IMG/VR virus record: IMGVR_UViG_3300020204_000228
Coordinates: 1 to 31,448 of that record
Length of the DNA stretch: 31,448 nt
DNA from: a virus
Direction: 5' to 3' (one strand)
Position 1 is the first letter of the stretch. The number at the start of each line of letters is the position of its first letter. The notes beneath the pieces are model-generated. The model was not told the DNA's origin, made no database searches, and worked only from the letters and a program-made list of their open reading frames with translations. This document shows positions 25,112-31,448 of this stretch, piece after piece. The translations under genes and the position numbers were made by a program.

Positions 25112-25288
25112 CTACCTGTCATTTTCACCACCGTTCAGGAGGTTGAAAACTTCGTACACAAGCCCGACAAGACCCGTCAGTGAGCCTTCGCCTGTCTTCT
25201 CGTCGTAATAGCCGTCACAATCGAATTTTTCGAGATATTCTAGGATGTCAACATCGGAGAACAACCTGTTTGCATGTTCATTCACCAC
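25112..25288 (-). CDS. Unknown small acidic protein
   Basis: 58 aa from GTG 25288, chosen because AGGAG lies just upstream; the frame is open to 25342 but that part reads as a shadow of the neighbour. The product is acidic (FSDVDILEYLEKFDCDGYYD) and ends in a helix (VGLVYEVFNLLNGGENDR). It overlaps the previous gene by 11 bp. No family recognised. Confidence 0.5.
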   Translation of the reverse strand: MVNEHANRLFSDVDILEYLEKFDCDGYYDEKTGEGSLTGLVGLVYEVFNLLNGGENDR

Positions 25289-25568
25289 TATTGATTCTCC
25301 TCTCCAAAAGTCTGATCTTCCTAGTGAGCCGCACAAGTTCATCTATTGCCTCATCCACAATGATCTGATCCATGGTGGACATGACCAAGTTATGCCTGTA
25401 TGACTTCAACTTTTGTAGCGTGATGACGTCAGACCCGATAACAGACTTGTTCAAAATCCTGATTTCTTCCGCCGCAGAGATGAGAACATCTCGGTCGCCG
25501 CTATCAGGCATGACACAGCCTTCAATTTTGGCGATGATAGACTCTATCTTTTCTGCGAGACAGGTCAT
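25278..25568 (-). CDS. Unknown small helical protein
   Basis: 96 aa (MTCLAEKIESIIAKIEGCVM), almost fully helical, with a charged C-terminal helix (DEAIDELVRLTRKIRLLERR). No family recognised. It starts 55 bp after the recombinase stop and overlaps the next gene by 11 bp, so it belongs to the same leftward run. Confidence 0.55.
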   Translation of the reverse strand: MTCLAEKIESIIAKIEGCVMPDSGDRDVLISAAEEIRILNKSVIGSDVITLQKLKSYRHNLVMSTMDQIIVDEAIDELVRLTRKIRLLERRINSGE

Positions 25569-25623
25569 TGATCAAGAGGATTTTACGCTCCTGAAGGCGG
25601 TAGTCGAGAGATATTGTGACAAA

Positions 25624-26490
25624 TCAATCCATGAATGAAGCAGCCATTTTGGCCTCCTCGTCATGAATTCTGCGGTCGTATCTGACTGTTGTCTGCGGGT
25701 TTGAGTGGCCAGCCATCTTCATGGCAACAGAGATGTCTACCCCGCCAAGCCACTCTCCGATGGCGGTACGCCTCAGGTCGTGTGGCGTAAACGACACCCC
25801 GGCCTTGGCCGCCACCCTGCGGATTATCTTGTTGATGGCTCGGCTAGTTATAGGTCTGTGGTACCTCACAAAGGCTCCACACTCGTGTGGGAGGATATAG
25901 AAGCCATCCCTGTCTCTTCCCCTAACGGACAGGTATGCCAGGAGGTCGGCACTTGCCTTCTCTCCAAGAGGAACCTGGCGCCGCCTGCCACCCTTGCCTA
26001 TAACATTCACATGGGACATGTCAGGCGAAAAGTCCGTGGTTCTGAGGACTGTCACCTCAACCCTCCGTAGACCCGCCAGGAGCAGCCTCACCACGGCCCT
26101 ATCGCGAAGACCTTGGTGGCCATCCCCGCACGCCTCGATGATCTTGTACCTGTCCTCGCGATCCACATGGCGCCCGCACGGGGGGGATGCCGGGCGGCTC
26201 CAGCGGAGGCTGGTGACCCTCTGGAGGTCTTCGTGGCTCTTGAGACCAAGACGCCAGCATTCCCTGATGACCTCCCTGACAAAACTCATCTCTTTGGCAA
26301 CCGTTGCCTGTGACTTACTATGCCCTAGGTGTGATGCTAGCCTGCTGAGGTCATCAACCCCCACCATGTGCCATGCTGCCGCCCCCTCCCCAAAAAGGAA
26401 GACCTCTGCCGACCTGATTGATCCTGAAGCAGAAACCTTAGACAGTGGTGCAAGTCTACTGAGCCAAGATTCGACTGGGTTCTTGTCCAT
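25624..26490 (-). CDS. int: Tyrosine recombinase (phage integrase family)
   Basis: 288 aa, the normal size for a Xer/integrase-type enzyme. The N-terminal SAM-like core-binding domain spans about 1-100 (SRLASHLGHSKSQATVAKEM). The catalytic domain shows the active-site set: first Arg in LLLAGLRRVEVTVL, Lys in VIGKGGRRRQVPLG, HxxR in FTPHDLRRTAIG, His in MAGHSNPQTT and the nucleophile Tyr in VRYDRRIHD. It cuts and rejoins DNA through a phosphotyrosine link. It may integrate the phage, resolve multimers or invert a segment; no attachment site was identified beside it. Residues SWLSRLAP near the start recall, but do not fit, the shared aromatic motif. Confidence 0.93.
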   Translation of the reverse strand: MDKNPVESWLSRLAPLSKVSASGSIRSAEVFLFGEGAAAWHMVGVDDLSRLASHLGHSKSQATVAKEMSFVREVIRECWRLGLKSHEDLQRVTSLRWSRPASPPCGRHVDREDRYKIIEACGDGHQGLRDRAVVRLLLAGLRRVEVTVLRTTDFSPDMSHVNVIGKGGRRRQVPLGEKASADLLAYLSVRGRDRDGFYILPHECGAFVRYHRPITSRAINKIIRRVAAKAGVSFTPHDLRRTAIGEWLGGVDISVAMKMAGHSNPQTTVRYDRRIHDEEAKMAASFMD

Positions 26491-26511
26491 TCTGTTTCCT
26501 GATAGTTAAAG

Positions 26512-26772
26512 TCATTCGGATATGTGCCACAGGAGGTCGTCCATCCACTGGTGTTTCAGCCTACAGGCTTTGTACTCAGTTGTCAACTTCAAATTCTGCC
26601 TAATCTTGTTCATCTGCTTTGCCTCGTGCTCAGCAGCCTTTCGAGACCTAAAGACGAGATACCTACAACCCATGCCAGGAATGGAATCCTGAAGAATGAG
26701 TACATTCCCATGTTTATCCTGCTCTCCGCAGATGACGACCCATGATTCAGGCGGCAGTCTTCCTTCGGTCAT
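26512..26772 (-). CDS. Unknown small protein
   Basis: 86 aa (MTEGRLPPESWVVICGEQD…). The first half looks like beta strands (NVLILQDSIPG, CRYLVFRSRKAAEHEA) and the second is a basic helix (KQMNKIRQNLKLTTEYKACR). It sits 21 bp upstream of the recombinase and 37 bp after the previous gene in the same direction, so it could be a small partner of the recombinase such as an excisionase. That idea rests on position only. Confidence 0.55.
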   Translation of the reverse strand: MTEGRLPPESWVVICGEQDKHGNVLILQDSIPGMGCRYLVFRSRKAAEHEAKQMNKIRQNLKLTTEYKACRLKHQWMDDLLWHISE

Positions 26773-26809
26773 GAGGTCATCTTACGACCTCAACGCCCTG
26801 CTGTCAAGA

Positions 26810-27733
26810 CTATTCTCGGTTGGCGGTTGGGTCGAAACCAACAGGCTGGTTCATGATTTTTTCAGCTTGTTCCACAGATGCTGCAAGATTGCGTGGGTGT
26901 AGAAGTTGCTTATTCCTCATGGCTTGTGTGATGAGTTGAAACAACTCTAAGTATCCATCTCTTTCCATCATTTTGAATATTATGTTACCTCTACCCCAGT
27001 TTTGACTCATTCTGCCATAACCTGCGGGCTGACTATAGGCATCCCCTCTGAGTTTTTTCAAACGCTTCAATGCCTCAGCCATCTCATGAGCTTGAGCTTC
27101 AAGCCACTTCCTATTCCTAGACTCGCTTGGCTTTCCTGATTCAAGTGCCTTTCTGCCCACCCTTGCCCAGGACCTCACCATCCCTCGCAACCTTTCCTCT
27201 ATGCGACGGTACTCTAGGCGTTCCGCAGAACTTCCTGACTCAACAAATTGGGTATAATTCACTGAGGCAGCACTCGGATTTTGCCTCTTCACAAAGCGCT
27301 CTCTAGTGGGGTCGTAAATGGCATCAGCATTGGCACTTTGCGCCCCCACTGATGAATCTGGTTTTATCTTGAACTGGAATGGTCTCTTCCCAAAATACAT
27401 GGTGTTGTCAACATTTTCTCCAATCCAATCGTTGATGACTTTAAACCTTGGATCTGTTTCAGGTATGTTGATGAAAACGGTGGTGTCTACATCGCTCTTG
27501 GGGGTGTATTGGAAAGTTACTGCTGCTCCGACGATTTCATAATGCGTGATCTTGACCCCGGGATGTTCTTTTGACAGGTATGACGATATGGTGGAGAGAC
27601 CGCGCTGGATGTTATGTAACACTTCAGTCTTTAACTTCTCTGTTCCCGGCTCAAATACATCACTCAAATTGCTACTGGGACGATCAACAACACCAGCCAA
27701 TTTACCAGTTAGTCTAAAAATTGGCTTTTTCAT
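26810..27733 (-). CDS. Nucleotidyltransferase-like protein
   Basis: 307 aa from ATG 27733 with GGAG at 27744-27741. The N-terminal half has the pattern of a minimal nucleotidyltransferase of the polymerase-beta superfamily: HYEIVGAAVTFQY then SDVDTTVFINIPE. The usual Gly-Ser is Gly-Ala here, and the Asp-x-Asp metal pair is in SDVDTT. The C-terminal half is helical and basic (EERLRGMVRSWARVGRKALE, MAEALKRLKKLRGDAYSQPA) with an NWGRGNIIFKMMERDGY segment. I recall similar SDxD proteins in other large phages. The substrate, such as RNA, protein or a small molecule, is unknown. It is divergent from SET protein 2, and the region between has promoter-like elements. Confidence 0.65.
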   Translation of the reverse strand: MKKPIFRLTGKLAGVVDRPSSNLSDVFEPGTEKLKTEVLHNIQRGLSTISSYLSKEHPGVKITHYEIVGAAVTFQYTPKSDVDTTVFINIPETDPRFKVINDWIGENVDNTMYFGKRPFQFKIKPDSSVGAQSANADAIYDPTRERFVKRQNPSAASVNYTQFVESGSSAERLEYRRIEERLRGMVRSWARVGRKALESGKPSESRNRKWLEAQAHEMAEALKRLKKLRGDAYSQPAGYGRMSQNWGRGNIIFKMMERDGYLELFQLITQAMRNKQLLHPRNLAASVEQAEKIMNQPVGFDPTANRE

Positions 27734-27746
27734 GCATTGCTCCGAG

Positions 27747-27853
27747 TATAATTATACAATTTTTTACCATGCTCCTTCATGGGAATGTCACTGCGTAATT
27801 ACAGTATCGTGCATGTTCATAAGGTTTTTTCGACTTCTACCGTATAATTATGT
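27747..27853. promoter_or_regulatory. Divergent promoter region with two GTATAATTAT motifs
   Basis: Between the divergent starts at 27733 and 27854 the decamer GTATAATTAT occurs twice, at 27747-27756 (as part of the palindrome GTATAATTATAC) and at 27842-27851. Each contains a perfect TATAAT. For the leftward gene it lies about 18-23 bp before the ATG, upstream of a GGAG. For the rightward gene the TATAAT at 27843-27848 lies only 5 bp before the ATG and no ribosome site is present, which fits a leaderless transcript. No good -35 was found for either, so a phage-specific or extended -10 promoter is possible. Confidence 0.5.
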
Positions 27854-28231
27854 ATGTGGCTGATCAAGACATCGATAGACAGGTCTAGTATTCACGGATT
27901 TGGTTTGTTTGCTCAAGAAGATGTGCCTGCTGGCGCACTGATTTGGCGCAGGAACCCGTCCATCGACATCAAGGTTGAGTGGAGCGATCAGGTGATAAAC
28001 TCCATGCCGTCGCATGTCGCAAAGTCAGTTAGGTTAAGAAGTTATGTTGACCATTCGACAGGCGTCAGAACCTTCGGGATTGACGGCGATGCATTTGTGA
28101 ATCATCAAGACATCCCAAATGTTGTGTTTGATTCAAATGGAGATGGCTATGCCTCAAGGCGCATAATCATCGGAGAAGAGATCACTAACAACTATCAGGA
28201 CATAGATCTCTCTTTTTCCCCTCTGCATTGA
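27854..28231 (+). CDS. SET-domain protein 2
   Basis: 125 aa. A second, more compact SET protein. Visible motifs are SSIHGFGLFAQEDVPAGALI, then DAFVNHQDIPNVVFD (NH-x3-PN) and RRIIIGEEITNNYQD (GEExTxxY, with the active-site Tyr). It would methylate Lys in a protein. It differs from SET protein 1 by lacking both the Cys cluster and the N-terminal aromatic motif, so the two probably entered separately. The ATG has no ribosome site but a TATAAT just upstream (see the divergent promoter). It ends 83 bp before the convergent thermonuclease. Confidence 0.75.
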   Translation: MWLIKTSIDRSSIHGFGLFAQEDVPAGALIWRRNPSIDIKVEWSDQVINSMPSHVAKSVRLRSYVDHSTGVRTFGIDGDAFVNHQDIPNVVFDSNGDGYASRRIIIGEEITNNYQDIDLSFSPLH

Positions 28232-28240
28232 CATCTAACT

Positions 28241-28263
28241 TGCGCATGATAGGTGCATGCGCA
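28241..28263. terminator. Hairpin between convergent genes
   Basis: TGCGCATG (28241-28248) and CATGCGCA (28256-28263) form a perfect 8-bp stem with a 7-nt loop, 9 bp after the stop of SET protein 2 and 52 bp beyond the convergent thermonuclease stop. There is no strong T-run on either side, so it may work as a bidirectional terminator or as an mRNA-stabilising hairpin. Confidence 0.5.
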
Positions 28264-28314
28264 GGTCACCGATGGGAAACTTTCACACTTGCCTCAAGTA
28301 TGGCTGCAGTACCG

Positions 28315-28713
28315 TCAGGAGCTTGCAGATTTGCGCAACTCCTTCAATCGAGATAAGTCTTTTACTTTGGTTCTGCCATTATATGCCCAGGCATAGCCAA
28401 GTTTTACCATTATGTCATTAATGACTTCTCCAGTGGACTCACTTATAATGCCGAGCAACCTGCCATATTTATCATCTTTGAATGTCCTGATGACCAAATT
28501 GTCCTTATGTTTTTCAATCCAAGATGTAAGAAATACCTTGGACTCTTCACTCATAGACTTTTCTTCTAGGTTTTTTGAATGAGTTTCAGGGGTATCAATC
28601 CCGTGCAAGCGGATTCTTTGTTTGCAAAATACGCCAAATCCAAGATCCATAGTGCAGTCGAGGGTGTCTCCATCCACAACCTTTTCGACAGAACTAATTT
28701 TATATTCGTACAT
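28315..28713 (-). CDS. Thermonuclease (SNase family), complete
   Basis: 132 aa, the size of one SNase domain; a Ca-dependent nuclease for DNA and RNA. Active-site elements are all present: VVDGDTLDCTMD (metal-binding Asp), RIRLHGIDTPETH (catalytic Arg, Asp and Glu) and FKDDKYGRLLG (second Arg). GYAWAYNGRTKVKD is the family's C-terminal motif. No signal peptide is visible, so it acts inside the cell, perhaps in host DNA breakdown, or leaves only at lysis. A half copy of the same domain is at 5749-6159. The gene is divergent from the 317-aa gene. Confidence 0.9.
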   Translation of the reverse strand: MYEYKISSVEKVVDGDTLDCTMDLGFGVFCKQRIRLHGIDTPETHSKNLEEKSMSEESKVFLTSWIEKHKDNLVIRTFKDDKYGRLLGIISESTGEVINDIMVKLGYAWAYNGRTKVKDLSRLKELRKSASS

Positions 28714-28784
28714 AAAGAGTATTACTTGTCTTTGTTTGGTATGTCCTCTGAAGGTGTAAAGGTTGATTTGGGAGAAAAATAATC

Positions 28785-29738
28785 ATGCCGAATGTGGTAT
28801 CAGACAATCTGCAGAGCAAGCATGCTGACATATTCTTACATGAGGTGTCAAAGAGGTTACCACCACCAAGCTTAAAAGCCATAACAATGCTATTAAATAC
28901 TACCGATCAGGAACTCAGTACTAGACCTGACCCTCCAAATGTCAATGTCGAGTTAAAAAACATAATCATGAATGCTCTTGATGAGGCCTACATGGCATAT
29001 CCAGCTCCTCAACTCATTAATCACAAATCATCTGATTTACTGATAAAAAATCACATTATGTTCGTAATATCCCGTTATGGTTTAACACAAACTTCAGAAG
29101 ATAAAGTGAGCCGTCAGGTGGATGAATTGGTCACGAACTTCGTCTCTAAAATAACAGGAAAAAAAGGTACCAGCCGTGACCAAGCAATTAAAACTATGAA
29201 CGAGCAATTTGACAATGTGTGCAAATCAGGACGAGATTCAGATTGGTACATCGATTTTATTGGTCATTTAGTAGATTTTCACGATGTCCTCTGGGTAAAA
29301 AAAGAATGTTTTGAACTGTTAGTCAATGCTTTGGAGGAAATAGGTTGCCCGGAATTTTTGCGTAGATACCCTAGCCAAGGGCAACATTTGATAGCAACCA
29401 TAGTAGATGCACTCAATAACAATGCAACCCTGCCACCCAAAATCCTCAAGGAGGCGGTCATGATGATCAATTCTGATCCCAGTCTCGCACGCACAATTTA
29501 TGATATCTTTGGGGTGCGAGGTTTCAAAAATCCTAGCTATATGGTGAAGCGGCAGATGGACACATTGCTGACATCGGTTGCACTTTTAGGGGAAGAACAG
29601 AGCAGAGATGTTCTGTTTTCGATATCCGAAACATCTCAAGCACTTAACAATACACAGTTACAACAACTAGAATCTGGATATCTTATAGACTCCATAACGG
29701 GGAAACTTTACGATCCAAATAAATCCAATAGCCCATAA
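28785..29738 (+). CDS. Unknown helical protein, 317 aa
   Basis: It starts MPNVVSDNLQSKHADIF with GGGAG upstream. The whole protein reads as helices with regular hydrophobic spacing (VDELVTNFVSKITGKKGTSR, IATIVDALNNNATLPPKILK, ECFELLVNALEEIG). No catalytic motif, signal peptide or membrane segment was seen. The base use is AT-richer than that of the tailspikes. It is followed after 34 bp by the DUF5856-like gene on the same strand, so they probably share a transcript. No family recognised. Confidence 0.7.
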   Translation: MPNVVSDNLQSKHADIFLHEVSKRLPPPSLKAITMLLNTTDQELSTRPDPPNVNVELKNIIMNALDEAYMAYPAPQLINHKSSDLLIKNHIMFVISRYGLTQTSEDKVSRQVDELVTNFVSKITGKKGTSRDQAIKTMNEQFDNVCKSGRDSDWYIDFIGHLVDFHDVLWVKKECFELLVNALEEIGCPEFLRRYPSQGQHLIATIVDALNNNATLPPKILKEAVMMINSDPSLARTIYDIFGVRGFKNPSYMVKRQMDTLLTSVALLGEEQSRDVLFSISETSQALNNTQLQQLESGYLIDSITGKLYDPNKSNSP

Positions 29739-29772
29739 AAGGACGGCATTGGAAAAGATCTAAAATAATACC

Positions 29773-30147
29773 ATGAACATGATATCTACATTCTTGTGCA
29801 TGCAGTCACAGATAAAAGTTTGGCATTGGCAGACGCAGTCTTATGCCGAGCACAAGGCACTTGGCAAGTTGTACGAAACACTAGATCCACTTGTAGACGA
29901 CTTCGTGGAGACCTTTGCAGGCGTCTCAGGAGTACCCAAGACCAAGGATTCTTTCCGAACTGAGTGCACAAATCACCCAGGCTCTGATGCCATCATGAAT
30001 TACCTGACAGAAAAAGTAGAATGGCTCAATGGCGAGTTACCATCACAGATATCTCAGGTTTCTGGAGAAAGATCAGACCTGATGAACATCATAGACGAAA
30101 TGGTGGCAGCCATAAATAAGACAAAATACCTACTGCGACTGAAGTGA
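29773..30147 (+). CDS. DUF5856-like, ferritin-fold protein
   Basis: 124 aa. The pattern QSQIKVWHWQTQSYAEHKAL, GKLYETLDPLVDDFVE and FAGVSG matches DUF5856, a ferritin-like family seen in phages and large eukaryotic viruses, as I recall it. Conserved HW and EH pairs resemble metal ligands of four-helix Dps-like proteins, but iron storage has not been shown for the family to my knowledge. The real start may be an internal Met (MQSQIKVW), since homologs begin near there. It is followed by a likely terminator at 30166. Confidence 0.7.
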   Translation: MNMISTFLCMQSQIKVWHWQTQSYAEHKALGKLYETLDPLVDDFVETFAGVSGVPKTKDSFRTECTNHPGSDAIMNYLTEKVEWLNGELPSQISQVSGERSDLMNIIDEMVAAINKTKYLLRLK

Positions 30148-30165
30148 CCGCAGTTTGAGGTTCGG

Positions 30166-30194
30166 GCGCATTAGAATGATGTGCTAGTCTTTTT
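30166..30194 (+). terminator. Probable rho-independent terminator
   Basis: GCGCAT (30166-30171) and ATGTGC (30179-30184) form a 6-bp stem with one G-U pair and a 7-nt loop, followed by TAGTCTTTTT. It lies 18 bp after the stop of the DUF5856-like gene, just before the convergent gene ending at 30198. Confidence 0.45.
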
Positions 30195-30197
30195 ACA

Positions 30198-30554
30198 TTA
30201 AGTTTCTGATGAAGACCATACATCAAACATGGCAAGCGATGGGCTTTTCCCGACACCCATGATGCTTGAATGTTCATTCGAGCAAGATATACTGAAAAGG
30301 ACTACCTTATTTCCATCGACCTGTTCGATACTGATCTTTGTCCACATCCTTCTAAGGGCGGAAAGCATTTTGCCAGATATGGCCTCTTCGGCTTCAGAAA
30401 GTGATATTTTAGACCTGAAAGAACCGTGATGCCAGCACCACCCGTCATCACATCTGATAAGCTTGTATTTCCCAGCAGTTGGTTGCAGGAATGGGAAGTC
30501 TTCCCAGAGCGCAAGAGCACGTGCAGCTATTTCCCTATCAACCTGAACCATCAT
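30198..30554 (-). CDS. Unknown protein, 118 aa
   Basis: It starts MMVQVDREIAARALALWEDF at ATG 30554, overlapping the upstream gene by 17 bp; the open frame goes on to 30770 but that part is a shadow of the neighbour. It has a Trp/Cys/His patch (LIRCDDGWCWHHGSF), a helix (SEAEEAISGKMLSALRRMWT) and strands (NKVVLFSISCSNE). No family recognised. It is probably co-translated with the upstream gene. Confidence 0.6.
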   Translation of the reverse strand: MMVQVDREIAARALALWEDFPFLQPTAGKYKLIRCDDGWCWHHGSFRSKISLSEAEEAISGKMLSALRRMWTKISIEQVDGNKVVLFSISCSNEHSSIMGVGKSPSLAMFDVWSSSET

Positions 30555-31038
30555 GCTTGAACATGACCATGACAGAGTCTTTTTTACACTTATCGCTCCT
30601 CGAATAGTTCCATTTGTCGACAGACTTGACAATACCAACTCCAGGTATGCGAGAACCGACTCGAATGGTTGGACCATCTTCAAAGTCAACGAAATCCACA
30701 GCGCCAGTTTCTGTGTTGGTGGAGAAGCGCATGAAAGCCGACTCTCCAGTGATGCTTGCTCTTCTATCATCTATCATGCGCAAAAATCTTTCTGCGCCAT
30801 ACCTGCTCCTGAACTTGATCTCTAGATTTTCATCACAAACCTTCTTCGCCCCCTTGCGGGAGATATTGCTCTTCAGCCCTTTGAAACATGATGAGGCTGG
30901 CGTTTTCGCAGACTCTGACCCCCGTGCCTTACGACTAGCCAAGTCTTCTAATGATCGACTATGGGATGATGATGGCGACTTCCTCTTCGCTGACTTCGAC
31001 GATTTTGGAGATGCTGTTTTGCGTGCCTTTTTATTCAT
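30538..31038 (-). CDS. Unknown protein with basic, Ser-rich N terminus
   Basis: 166 aa. The first 70 residues are Lys-, Arg- and Ser-rich and probably disordered (MNKKARKTASPKSSKSAKRK), a composition suited to binding nucleic acid. The C-terminal half looks folded (FRSRYGAERFLRMIDDRRAS, GPTIRVGSRIPGVGIVKSVD), with strands that could form a small barrel. No family recognised. It follows the tRNA-Leu on the same strand by 27 bp, so the two may share a transcript. Confidence 0.6.
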   Translation of the reverse strand: MNKKARKTASPKSSKSAKRKSPSSSHSRSLEDLASRKARGSESAKTPASSCFKGLKSNISRKGAKKVCDENLEIKFRSRYGAERFLRMIDDRRASITGESAFMRFSTNTETGAVDFVDFEDGPTIRVGSRIPGVGIVKSVDKWNYSRSDKCKKDSVMVMFKHDGSG

Positions 31039-31065
31039 TTCTACCCTTATTGTTCACACGTCAAA

Positions 31066-31150
31066 TGTCGGTGACAGGAATCGAACCTGTACAGCTTTTG
31101 AGGCCGGCGAATTTTAAGTCCGCTGCGTCTGCCAGTTCCGCCACACCGAC
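31066..31150 (-). tRNA. tRNA-Leu (anticodon UAA)
   Basis: An 85-nt cloverleaf. The acceptor stem pairs GTCGGTG with CACCGAC, followed by discriminator A. The D arm has GGCGGAACTGGCAGACGC, as in bacterial tRNA-Leu. The anticodon loop is CTTAAAA on a stem GCGGA/TTCGC, giving anticodon TAA. A long variable arm (CGGCCTCAAAAGCTG region) marks a class II tRNA. The T arm reads ACAGGTTCGATTCCTGT. CCA is not encoded. It would help read UUA codons, useful where phage and host codon use differ. Confidence 0.95.
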
Positions 31151-31163
31151 ATTTTCCACGACA

Positions 31164-31193
31164 ATCATACGCCTTGTGAAGTCTTGTATCCAA
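31164..31193 (-). promoter_or_regulatory. Candidate promoter for the tRNA-Leu
   Basis: On the minus strand TTGGAT (31193-31188) and TATGAT (31169-31164) are separated by 18 bp, close to sigma-70 spacing, with five of six -10 bases matching. Transcription would start just upstream of the tRNA 5' end at 31150. The -35 is weak. Confidence 0.4.
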
Positions 31194-31226
31194 AAGTAGT
31201 CGAAAAACATGCTGAAGGAGGTAACC

Positions 31227-31370
31227 ATGGAATACCTTATGTTGGCTGAAAATTCCACTTCTAGTGTCTTGGGAACGGTCTTCTACACCATATGCATATT
31301 TGTTGCAGGTGCAGTTATAGGTCAGGGCTTGTGGAAGTGGGTACAAAAGTTCTTGCCCTGGAATAAGTGA
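31227..31370 (+). CDS. Small membrane protein, 47 aa
   Basis: ATG 31227 follows a near-perfect ribosome site, AAGGAGGT at 31214-31221, the best in the window. The product begins MEYLMLAENSTSSV, has one hydrophobic helix (LGTVFYTICIFVAGAVIGQG) and ends LWKWVQKFLPWNK, a Trp/Lys-rich amphipathic tail. Topology should be N terminus out, C terminus in. Strong translation of a one-helix protein would suit a holin-like or membrane-modifying role, but nothing in the sequence proves it. It is divergent from the tRNA-Leu. Confidence 0.75.
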   Translation: MEYLMLAENSTSSVLGTVFYTICIFVAGAVIGQGLWKWVQKFLPWNK

Positions 31371-31372
31371 TG

Positions 31373-31443
<71 letters not shown>

Positions 31444-31448
31444 ACCTT

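Noticed and set aside
25569-31150. tRNA-Leu as the attachment site of the recombinase
   Set aside because: The tRNA is about 4.6 kb from the recombinase and no direct repeat of its 3' end was noticed near that gene.

Overview
The window looks like part of the genome of a large tailed bacteriophage (huge or jumbo phage type), not a bacterial chromosome. It has two giant beta-helix tailspike-like genes and an endolysin, a compact single-effector CRISPR system with no adaptation genes, many short unknown genes with 4 to 30 bp overlaps, a phage-type tRNA-Leu, and several scattered enzyme genes typical of big phages (2OG-Fe(II) oxygenase, SET-domain proteins, thermonuclease, nucleotidyltransferase-like protein). 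The host cannot be named from the sequence.

Layout. (1) 1-3.3 kb: the end of a possible upstream gene, a compact type V (Cas12-like) RuvC effector of about 700 aa, a short structured leader and a CRISPR array (14 repeats of 36 bp plus one decayed copy). No cas1, cas2 or cas4 lies in the window. (2) 3.3-8.1 kb: a small gene that starts inside the decayed end of the array, then a leftward, tightly overlapped gene set: a transglutaminase-like/P-loop kinase fusion, a 41-aa gene, a chimeric thermonuclease remnant, a DUF6065-like protein, a 2OG-Fe(II) oxygenase and an unknown. The oxygenase/DUF6065 part is visibly AT-richer than its surroundings. (3) 8.1-19.9 kb, rightward: GH24-LysM endolysin, a ParB-like protein with a poly-Asp tract, three tandem paralogous solenoid (HEAT/LRV-like) proteins of different repeat number, and two related tailspikes. 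The second tailspike carries an extra beta-helix domain of about 870 aa. (4) 19.9-31.4 kb: mostly leftward small genes with a HExxH metallopeptidase, a class I methyltransferase, a tyrosine recombinase, a nucleotidyltransferase-like protein, two SET proteins, an intact thermonuclease, a DUF5856-like ferritin-fold protein, a tRNA-Leu(UAA), a one-helix membrane protein and a terminal GA microsatellite with a G/C hairpin.

How it fits together. The effector and array can act as a self-contained interference unit, probably against competing mobile elements, but cannot acquire spacers with genes seen here. The rightward block is a lysis, adhesion and host-surface degradation cassette, where gene duplication, tandem-repeat change and domain insertion are all visible. 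Several unrelated proteins in regions 3 and 4 share a short aromatic motif near the N terminus (N/G-W-Y/F followed by a small basic stretch). That suggests a common sorting, packaging or processing signal and is one of the more unusual signals here.

All family calls are by eye from motifs. No database search or structure prediction was run.
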